Origin: JBBQFC01 sp038321615
GTDB lineage: Bacteria; Bacteroidota; Bacteroidia; Flavobacteriales_D; Cryomorphaceae
Assembly (NCBI GenBank): GCA_038321615.1
Contig: JBBQFC010000060.1
Span: 1 to 20,355 of the forward strand
DNA length: 20,355 nt
Reading direction: 5' to 3'
This document shows positions 15,084 to 20,355 of the stretch, piece by piece (position 1 is the first letter of the stretch; every line of letters begins with the position of its first letter). The translations under genes were made by a program, and so were the position numbers. The notes under the pieces were generated by a model. The model saw only the letters and a program-made list of their open reading frames with translations. It searched no databases and was not told the DNA's origin.

Positions 15084-16109
15084 TTAATCGCGCATAAGAA
15101 ATTGGAAACGGTCGATGTTCTTCAAGGCAATTCCGGTACCTCGAGCCACTGCGCGTAGCGGGTCTTCGGCGATATGAACGGGGAGTTTCGTTTTCATCGA
15201 TATTCGACGATCAAGCCCGCGGAGCATGGAACCACCACCGGCGAGGTAAATGCCCGTTTTGTAAATGTCGGCCGAAAGTTCGGGTGGCGTTTGTTCAAGG
15301 GCGCTCAGGATGGCTTCTTCGATTTTAGAAATCGACTTATCAAGAGCGTGCGCTATTTCGGTGTACGACACGTGGATTTCCTTTGGGATACCGGTGAGCA
15401 AATCGCGTCCACGTACGGCGTAATCTTCCGGTGGGTCGCTGATATCGGTGAGGGCTGCGCCTACTTCAATCTTAATTTGCTCGGCGGTGCGCTCCCCGAT
15501 CAAAATGTTGTGCTGGCGGCGCATATATTCTTCAATATCGCTGGTAAACTCATCGCCGGCCACCCGTATATTTTTATCGCAAACGATGCCTCCCAGCGCA
15601 ATTACGGCAATCTCGCTGGTACCCCCACCTATATCGATAATCATATTGCCCATAGGCTCTTCTACGTCTATTCCGATACCTATTGCGGCAGCCATCGGCT
15701 CATGAATGAGATACACTTCTTTGGCTCCGGCATGCTCGGCCGAATCGCGAACGGCGCGCTTCTCGACTTCGGTGATTCCACTCGGGATGCATATTACCAT
15801 ACGCAGCGATGGCGTAAAGAACGTTCTACCGGGCTTAATCATTTTGATCATGCCACGAATCATTGCTTCGGCGGCTTGAAAGTCGGCTATTACCCCGTCT
15901 TTTAGCGGACGAATGGTCTTTATGTTCTCGTGGGTTTTGCCGTGCATTTGCTGCGCCATACGGCCTATGGCGATTATTTTGTCGGTAGCTCTATCCTTGG
16001 CCACGATCGAAGGTTCATCTACCACTACTTTGTCGTTGTAGATGATTAGGGTATTGGCGGTACCCAAGTCAATAGCTATCTCTTGCGTGAAAAAATTAAA
16101 TAGGCCCAT
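15084..16109 (-). CDS. mreB: Actin-like rod shape-determining protein MreB
   Basis: MreB is the cytoplasmic, membrane-bound actin homologue whose filaments guide wall insertion along the cell side. The 341 residues carry the actin-fold motifs: phosphate-1 AIDLGTANTLIIY (Asp14 onward), phosphate-2 NMIIDIGGGTSEIAVIALGGI, and the adenosine motif YLAGGGSMLRGLDRRI near the C-terminus. The membrane-binding N-terminus MGLFNFFTQ has the usual amphipathic character. Length and conservation are typical for MreB. It lies 12 bp after purH and before mreC; in the minus-strand operon no separate promoter is visible in those gaps. Confidence 0.97.
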   Translation of the reverse strand: MGLFNFFTQEIAIDLGTANTLIIYNDKVVVDEPSIVAKDRATDKIIAIGRMAQQMHGKTHENIKTIRPLKDGVIADFQAAEAMIRGMIKMIKPGRTFFTPSLRMVICIPSGITEVEKRAVRDSAEHAGAKEVYLIHEPMAAAIGIGIDVEEPMGNMIIDIGGGTSEIAVIALGGIVCDKNIRVAGDEFTSDIEEYMRRQHNILIGERTAEQIKIEVGAALTDISDPPEDYAVRGRDLLTGIPKEIHVSYTEIAHALDKSISKIEEAILSALEQTPPELSADIYKTGIYLAGGGSMLRGLDRRISMKTKLPVHIAEDPLRAVARGTGIALKNIDRFQFLMRD

Positions 16110-16121
16110 TTATTCGTTTAG

Positions 16122-17645
16122 TTAGTGCTTGAAGTGTCTTGTACGTGTAAATACCATAGCCATTCCGTTTTCGTTACAGTATTCTATGGATAGTTCATCT
16201 TTAATAGAGCCGCCTGGTTGAATCACGGCCATAATTCCTGCTTGGTGTGCAATTTCAACGCAATCGGGAAAAGGAAAAAAGGCGTCGGAAGCCATGGCGG
16301 CTCCCGTCAAATCCATTCCAAATTCTCTGGCTTTCACTATGGCTTGCCTCAGCGCATCAACGCGCGATGTCTGTCCTGTGCCCCCTGCGAGCAACTGCCC
16401 GCCTTTGGCTAAAATTATGGTGTTTGACTTGGTGTGTTTGCAAATTTTTGATGCAAACAGCATATCGTCTTCTTGTTGTATTGTGGGTTTGAGCAGCGTT
16501 ACGCGCTCAAAGTCGGACCGTTGGTCGGTAATGGAGTCGCGGTTTTGCCAAAGCACGCCGTTAAGCGCCGAGCGCACCGTAAAATCGCCAAATGTCTGAA
16601 GTTTCTGAACGAGTATGATGCGGTTTTTCTTCGACTGCAAAAGGCGCAAGGCATCATCGGCATAACTCGTTGCGATAACGACTTCGCAAAAAAGGTCATT
16701 GATCTTTTCGGCGGTAGCCAAGTCGATGGGCTTATTGGCGATGAGCACGCCGCCAAATGCAGATTGAGGGTCGGCGGCCAAAGCGGCAGTGTAAGCTTCT
16801 GCTAAAGTACTGCGGGTTGCTAAACCGCAGGCATTGTTGTGCTTTAAAATGGCGAAAGTGGGCTCGTCGTTCCAAAACTCGCCCATCATCACTACGGCCG
16901 CATCTACATCGAGCAGATTATTGTACGAAAGTTCTTTGCCGTGCAATTGGTCAAAAACTTCTGCCATATTGCCGTAGAAGATTCCCTTCTGATGGGGATT
17001 TTCTCCGTATCGCAATGGCATAGCGCCTTCCATTCGAATATGGAGAACGTTTGGAGCATTTTCACGGGTGAAATACGCGTGTATAGCAGTGTCGTAACCA
17101 GCGCTTATTGCAAAGGCATCGGCTGCAAGCTTTTGTCGGAAGGCCAGTGTCGTCGTTCCACCATCGGTTTCGAGTGCTTCGAGTAAGGCTGGGTAGTGAT
17201 TCATGCTGGGCACAATCACCACATCCTTGTAATTTTTGGCTGCCGCTCGAATGAGGGAGATACCGCCGATGTCTATTTTCTCGATTATTTCTTCGTGGCC
17301 TGCGCCAGAAGCCACAGCTTCTTCGAACGGGTAGAGATCGACGATCACGAGGTCAATCGAAGGAATTTCGTAAGTATCGAGCTGGGCTACATCGCTATCT
17401 AAGTCGCGGCGGCTCAATATGCCACCGAATATTTTCGGGTGAAGGGTCTTAACCCGCCCGCCCAATATGCTGGGGTATTCGGTGAGGTCTTCTACGGCGT
17501 TTACCGGAATGTTCAGACCTTGAATGTAAGTTTCTGTGCCGCCAGTGCTGTAAAGCGTAACGCCAAGCTCATGTAATTTGGCAATAATCGGCGCGAGATT
17601 ATCCTTGTGATAAACGGAAACCAGCGCAGATTTGATCTGTGTCAA
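16122..17645 (-). CDS. purH: Bifunctional AICAR transformylase / IMP cyclohydrolase, TTG start
   Basis: PurH carries out the last two steps of de novo purine synthesis: formylation of AICAR with 10-formyl-THF, then ring closure to IMP. The 507 residues contain the MGS-like IMP cyclohydrolase domain (about 1-145; ALVSVYHKDNL, LYSTGGTETYIQ, HPKIFGGIL, DLYPFEE, DIGGISLIRAAAKN). The AICAR transformylase domain follows (from about 146), with LRYGENPHQKG and the catalytic Lys268-His269 in KHNNACG; GSIKDE lies near the C-terminus. The first codon is TTG at 17645-17643. No ATG or GTG lies in frame nearby upstream, and this start matches the family's usual N-terminus (xxIKSALxSVYxKD). It heads the operon with mreBCD, which joins purine synthesis to cell-wall genes, a common arrangement in this phylum. 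Confidence 0.96.
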   Translation of the reverse strand: MTQIKSALVSVYHKDNLAPIIAKLHELGVTLYSTGGTETYIQGLNIPVNAVEDLTEYPSILGGRVKTLHPKIFGGILSRRDLDSDVAQLDTYEIPSIDLVIVDLYPFEEAVASGAGHEEIIEKIDIGGISLIRAAAKNYKDVVIVPSMNHYPALLEALETDGGTTTLAFRQKLAADAFAISAGYDTAIHAYFTRENAPNVLHIRMEGAMPLRYGENPHQKGIFYGNMAEVFDQLHGKELSYNNLLDVDAAVVMMGEFWNDEPTFAILKHNNACGLATRSTLAEAYTAALAADPQSAFGGVLIANKPIDLATAEKINDLFCEVVIATSYADDALRLLQSKKNRIILVQKLQTFGDFTVRSALNGVLWQNRDSITDQRSDFERVTLLKPTIQQEDDMLFASKICKHTKSNTIILAKGGQLLAGGTGQTSRVDALRQAIVKAREFGMDLTGAAMASDAFFPFPDCVEIAHQAGIMAVIQPGGSIKDELSIEYCNENGMAMVFTRTRHFKH

Positions 17646-17674
17646 AATGAAAATTTTTGTAATATGGGCGAGTA

Positions 17675-17702
17675 CAATGTTACAGAGAATTATCTGTTCA
17701 AA
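17675..17702 (-). promoter_or_regulatory. Probable promoter of the purH-mreBCD-mrdA-rodA operon
   Basis: On the minus strand TTTG (17699-17702) is followed after 16 nt by TAACATTG (17675-17682), one base off TAnnTTTG. The -7 box ends 30 bp before the TTG start codon. No other candidate is visible in the intergenic region on this strand. Confidence 0.4.
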
Positions 17703-17712
17703 GTCGCATTGG

Positions 17713-17771
17713 AAGCGGCTTTTCGATGATTGTGTTAATAAAAACGACGGAGTGTTGATAAAGCGGCTTTT
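17713..17771. repeat. Direct repeat pair AAGCGGCTTTT in the purH/permease intergenic region
   Basis: An exact 11-bp direct repeat occurs at 17713-17723 and 17761-17771, spaced 48 bp start to start. Between the copies the sequence is A+T-rich (17724-17758) and includes TGTTAATAA and TGTTGATAA, which loosely resemble DnaA boxes. The role is unknown; it may be a regulator site or chance. Confidence 0.3.
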
Positions 17772-17815
17772 TCCATCAATTACACAAGCGGTAACTCGTG
17801 ACTAAGCGAAAGCCG

Positions 17816-17823
17816 TACTTTTG
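17816..17823 (+). promoter_or_regulatory. Promoter -7 box (TACTTTTG) for the FtsX-type permease
   Basis: This is an exact TAnnTTTG match on the + strand, 35 bp before the CTG proposed as start at 17859 and 89 bp before the TTG at 17913. The short distance favours the upstream start. No -33 TTG at the standard distance. Confidence 0.45.
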
Positions 17824-17858
17824 AAGTTCTCACACATTACGCCGCTAATCTTCATCGT

Positions 17859-19109
17859 CTGAAACAGTTCCGCCTTTTAATAGAAGCTTTCCAGTTTGCC
17901 TTTAATGCGCTATTGGCCAATAGATTGCGAACCTTACTGTCGTTGCTGGGAATCACCATTGGCATCTTTTTGATTATCTCCGTTTTCACGTTAGTCGATA
18001 GTTTAGAAGGGAGTGTGCGGGGTTCATTCGCAGGCCTCGGGGAAGATGCCATTTTTATTGAGCAGATGCCTTGGGGGCCTGAGCCGGGCGATAAAGAGTA
18101 CGCTTGGTGGAAATACATGCAGCGGCCAAAGGTTTTGTATGCCGATGCGTTGAAGTTAAAAGAGCGCATGAAAAGCGCTAAGCACGTTACCTTTTTTGGT
18201 TCCACCCGCCGAAGTATTTCAAATGGCGGCATCAGCGTAGATGGGGCGGCGGTGGTAGCCGTTTCGGAAGGATACCCCGATTTTATACCCGTTGATATTG
18301 CAAAAGGCAGGGGCTTTTCGGCTTCCGAGCTGGAGTCTGCGCGACGTGTTTGCGTGCTGGGTTACGATTTGGCGGAAAGCCTTTTCGGAAGCGACGACCC
18401 AATTGGAAAAAGTCTGAAAGTGGGCGGTTATAAAACCAAGGTAATCGGTACCCTCGACAAGAAGGGCTCCGGCCCTATTGGAAACGGAAGCGACGAATGG
18501 TGCCTCATACCCGTAGGTTTCGGCAGGATGGTGATGGACTTGGAGCAATCGAACACACAAATAGCGTTAAAGCCGAAGGAGAATGTGAATTTCGATGCCT
18601 TGGAGAACGAAGTATTGCAGCATATGCGGAGCATACGCCGACTGCGACCCGCCGAAGAGAAAAATTTCGCCGTCAATAAATCGAGCATGCTTACTCAGGG
18701 ACTCGATCAAGTTTTTGGTTTCTTAAACATTGCAGGTTTAATCATCGGGGGTTTCAGTATTCTCGTGGGCGGCTTCAGCATCGCAAATATCATGTTTGTA
18801 TCGGTGCGCGAACGGACCAATATTATCGGTATCCAAAAGGCGCTTGGCGCCAGGCGATTCTTTATCCTGGCTCAATTTCTTTTTGAATCAGTAGGTCTTT
18901 GCATACTTGGTGGCGCGGTAGGTTTGGTCATCATTTTTTTAGGAACCCTGGTGGTAAATGCCACTACCGATTTTGAACTCAGCCTAAGCTTGAGCAATAT
19001 TATGATTGGCTTGAGCTTTTCGGCTGTTATTGGATTGATTTCTGGCTTCGTGCCTGCACTTCAAGCCGCCAAAATGGAACCTGTGGAGGCTATTCGCACA
19101 GGTTATTAG
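17859..19109 (+). CDS. MacB/FtsX-type ABC transporter permease, apparent CTG start
   Basis: This is the membrane subunit of a MacB-type ABC transporter, about 416 residues from CTG 17859. TM1 (LRTLLSLLGITIGIFLIISVF) is followed by a periplasmic MacB_PCD domain of about 220 residues. The FtsX domain near the C-terminus has three helices (LNIAGLIIGGFSILVGGFSIANIMFVSVRERTNIIGIQKALGA, then two more) and ends with LQAAKMEPVEAIRTGY, the typical 'P-A-x-x-A-A-x-x-x-P-I-x-A-L-R' tail. No ATG, GTG or TTG occurs between the upstream stop (17799-17801) and TTG 17913. That TTG would cut off LKQFRLLIEAFQFAFNALLANR, which matches the usual start of this family (F-R-L-x-x-E-A-x-x-x-A). CTG is therefore the likeliest start; TTG 17913 is the alternative. 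The ATPase is not adjacent. Confidence 0.85.
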   Translation: MKQFRLLIEAFQFAFNALLANRLRTLLSLLGITIGIFLIISVFTLVDSLEGSVRGSFAGLGEDAIFIEQMPWGPEPGDKEYAWWKYMQRPKVLYADALKLKERMKSAKHVTFFGSTRRSISNGGISVDGAAVVAVSEGYPDFIPVDIAKGRGFSASELESARRVCVLGYDLAESLFGSDDPIGKSLKVGGYKTKVIGTLDKKGSGPIGNGSDEWCLIPVGFGRMVMDLEQSNTQIALKPKENVNFDALENEVLQHMRSIRRLRPAEEKNFAVNKSSMLTQGLDQVFGFLNIAGLIIGGFSILVGGFSIANIMFVSVRERTNIIGIQKALGARRFFILAQFLFESVGLCILGGAVGLVIIFLGTLVVNATTDFELSLSLSNIMIGLSFSAVIGLISGFVPALQAAKMEPVEAIRTGY

Positions 19110-19801
19110 AACGAAAAGGCCAATCCCAGCGAGATATTAAACTGGTCGGTTCGCGATTCCTGCATTTCGAAATCGAAGCTTCCATCGCTCTGAATTTCAA
19201 TACTTGCAGGATCTATGTATTGCGCCCTGTCGCCACGTAATTTTTCGAACCGAGCTTCCACGAATAGGCTGCTGATTAAGCGGTATTGCACCCCTACGGC
19301 CCATCCCGTAACCCATACAAAATCTCGGTCGCTTACTTCTTTGATCGGTTCAACGACGTAATTGGCTTGATCATCAATTTCCAGGACGGACTTCACACTA
19401 TAGGTGCGCATCCCAGCCAGTACTTCACCATAAGGACGAAACCTTCCGTTGAATGGTCGCAGACGGCCGTGCACGTAGTAGGTGTAGCTATTTCCGTTGA
19501 GTTGCAATTCTCCTTGGCGGCTCCGCCCCAATTCGTCGATGGTAGAAACCTGATCGCTTTTTGCCCCAATGCGGTTCCAGGCAAATCCTCCACCGGCTTC
19601 GAGTGGTAGATTGAGCACGGGCATAGAAAGGGCGGCGTTTACCCCATACGGCATACCGTCGAACTGATCGGCAAATTCGCCACGTGGAATAGCCATCTGC
19701 ATACCAGCCGAGAGGCTCGGCCCGCGAAGTGGAATTATTCTTTGACCTTGACCCTGAGCCGAAACTGCACCGAAAACAAGTAATAGGAGTAGGAACCGCA
19801 T
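19106..19801 (-). CDS. Small outer-membrane beta-barrel protein (OmpA/OmpW-like size)
   Basis: This is a 231-residue exported protein with a signal peptide (MRFLLLLLVFGAVSAQG, cleavage near residue 17). The mature chain consists of alternating hydrophobic/polar strands separated by charged loops (PLEAGGGFAWNRIG, SYTYYVHGRLRPF, FRPYGEVLAGMRTY, FVWVTGWAVGVQYRLI, LFVEARFEKLRG). It ends with FNISLGLAFSF, whose terminal Phe is the standard barrel-assembly signal. An eight-stranded barrel is likely. No function can be assigned. It converges with the permease gene, and the two stops overlap by four bases (19106-19109). The AACCTTTG at 19825-19832 (minus strand) is one base off a -7 box and may be its promoter. 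Confidence 0.83.
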   Translation of the reverse strand: MRFLLLLLVFGAVSAQGQGQRIIPLRGPSLSAGMQMAIPRGEFADQFDGMPYGVNAALSMPVLNLPLEAGGGFAWNRIGAKSDQVSTIDELGRSRQGELQLNGNSYTYYVHGRLRPFNGRFRPYGEVLAGMRTYSVKSVLEIDDQANYVVEPIKEVSDRDFVWVTGWAVGVQYRLISSLFVEARFEKLRGDRAQYIDPASIEIQSDGSFDFEMQESRTDQFNISLGLAFSF

Positions 19802-19878
19802 ATTGGAATTTTTAGCTCAATAGGCAAAGGTTATGCCAGTATCAGAAACGCACCTTAACCCATTGGTAAAAAGGGGTT

Positions 19879-19886
19879 TATATTTG
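19879..19886 (+). promoter_or_regulatory. Orphan -7 box (TATATTTG) pointing into the repeat region
   Basis: This is an exact TAnnTTTG match on the + strand. A TTG lies at 19863-19865 but only 13 nt before it, shorter than usual. No credible gene follows on this strand before the convergent partial gene, so the box may drive a short RNA or be chance in A+T-rich sequence. Confidence 0.25.
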
Positions 19887-19906
19887 AAAGCTCTTGTCAA
19901 TCGAAG

Positions 19907-20064
19907 GAATTCAGAATTCGAAATTCTGAAAGCTTTCGGGACAGAATTCAGATCGGATTATTGGACGAAATTCAGAAATGATAAAGAATCGAGTGCCCGT
20001 CGTTTACAATGCTGACTAACGAGATTCCTAATTTTCAATCGAGGGAATTCTGAATTCTGAATTC
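19907..20064. repeat. GAATTCAG / CTGAATTC repeat cluster
   Basis: The left arm GAATTCAGAATTC (19907-19919) is followed by AATTCTGAA (19922-19930), so TTCAGAATT and AATTCTGAA form a 9-bp inverted repeat with a 3-nt spacer. Further copies of AATTCAG lie at 19945-19951 and 19969-19975. The right arm is GAATTCTGAATTCTGAATTC (20045-20064), an almost exact reverse complement of the left arm. A palindrome GAAAGCTTTC lies at 19928-19937. The region is non-coding; its 60-codon open frame is a translation of the repeats. Short dispersed repeats of this sort occur between Bacteroidota genes. Confidence 0.7.
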
Positions 20065-20068
20065 AAAC

Positions 20069-20355
20069 TCATTCCACCACCGTAATCATCACCTCCATCC
20101 GTTCCACCTGCCCACTGCTGCCGATGGCTTGAATGATCAACGAATAAACACCAGCCGAAAGATCAGTTGGCGACCAAAGTAAGATGCTTACTTCCCTATC
20201 TAACCCGGCTTGAGCGGCGGCGTGCATTTCCTGCCCCCAGCGGTTGAAGATCTGCCAGCGGAGCTCTGCTACACCGGCTATTTGAGCTCGGAGGGCATCG
20301 TTGCGGCCATCGCCATTGGGGGAGATAATGTTGGGGATAATGAGCTCCAGGCCTT
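20069..20355 (-). CDS. T9SS substrate, C-terminal part (type B sorting domain), truncated at the window edge
   Basis: On the minus strand an open frame enters from the right edge and ends at TGA (20071-20069), giving 95 complete codons. The translation shows the CHU_C/gliding-associated sorting domain. It has PNIISPNGDGRNDALRAQI (the family's 'SPNGDGxND' signature), WQIFNRWGQEM (NRWG strand), WSPTDLSAGVYSLIIQA ('PAGVYFY'-like strand) and a final short strand ending VMITVVE. The protein is therefore exported through the type IX system and released or displayed on the surface. The rest of the protein and its function lie outside the window. It ends five bp from the right arm of the repeat cluster, and no clear terminator is seen. 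Confidence 0.88.
   Translation of the reverse strand, partial: GLELIIPNIISPNGDGRNDALRAQIAGVAELRWQIFNRWGQEMHAAAQAGLDREVSILLWSPTDLSAGVYSLIIQAIGSSGQVERMEVMITVVE

Noticed and set aside
15174..15905. 243-codon + strand open frame opposite mreB
   Set aside because: mreB on the minus strand carries all actin-fold motifs; the long antisense frame follows from its codon usage and has no recognisable feature.
19833..20015. 60-codon open frame on the + strand in the last intergenic region
   Set aside because: Its translation (NSEFEIL..., TEFRSDYW, TKFRND) is the GAATTCAG repeat read in frame, with no promoter or start context at a sensible distance and no homologous look.
1..20355. CRISPR array, prophage, insertion sequence or defence system
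   Set aside because: No regularly spaced repeats, transposase, integrase, nuclease/helicase sets or composition shift were found; the only repeats are short and intergenic.

Overview
The window is an ordinary chromosomal segment of a member of the Bacteroidota, most likely a flavobacterium-like marine or freshwater lineage. Four things point there. C-terminal domains of the type IX secretion (CHU_C / gliding-motility-associated) kind sit at both edges. Bacteroidota-type -7 promoter boxes (TAnnTTTG) lie in front of several genes, and Shine-Dalgarno sequences are nearly absent. The cell-shape operon has the order purH-mreB-mreC-mreD-mrdA-rodA. A second envelope cluster runs coaX, outer-membrane protein, TPR protein, lptC, small membrane protein, CNNM transporter, PpiD-like foldase. 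The genus cannot be fixed from the sequence.

Layout. Positions 1-364 hold the 3' end of a secreted, cell-surface T9SS substrate on the + strand. It converges with a minus-strand pair (361-1760) of a small secreted protein and a HAMP-less sensor histidine kinase. A divergent promoter region (1761-1862) separates this pair from a zinc-knuckle methyltransferase (1863-2642). The methyltransferase gene ends inside a hairpin that also looks like the terminator of tRNA-Phe(GAA), which lies on the minus strand at 2662-2734. From 2787 to 10439 a run of seven + strand genes covers pantothenate phosphorylation, outer-membrane proteins, LPS transport (LptC), a CorC/CNNM-type transporter and periplasmic folding, and ends at a strong intrinsic terminator (10462-10488). 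From 17645 back to 10588 the minus-strand purH-mreBCD-mrdA-rodA operon encodes the last purine steps and the elongasome (MreB scaffold, MreC/MreD, PBP2 transpeptidase, RodA glycosyltransferase), with overlapping or nearly touching genes. From 17859 a MacB/FtsX-type permease converges on a small outer-membrane barrel (19106-19801). An A+T-rich, repeat-filled spacer (19802-20068) follows, then the 3' end of another T9SS substrate on the minus strand.

The theme is the cell envelope: synthesis of the wall in the rod complex, LPS delivery, outer-membrane folding and surface-protein secretion. I found no CRISPR array, prophage, transposase, defence system or biosynthetic cluster. The observations worth a second look are small: three genes that appear to start at TTG or CTG; a terminator-like hairpin inside the lptC signal-peptide coding region; a GAATTCAG/CTGAATTC repeat cluster with an orphan consensus -7 box; and two conserved but uncharacterised envelope proteins in the lptC cluster.
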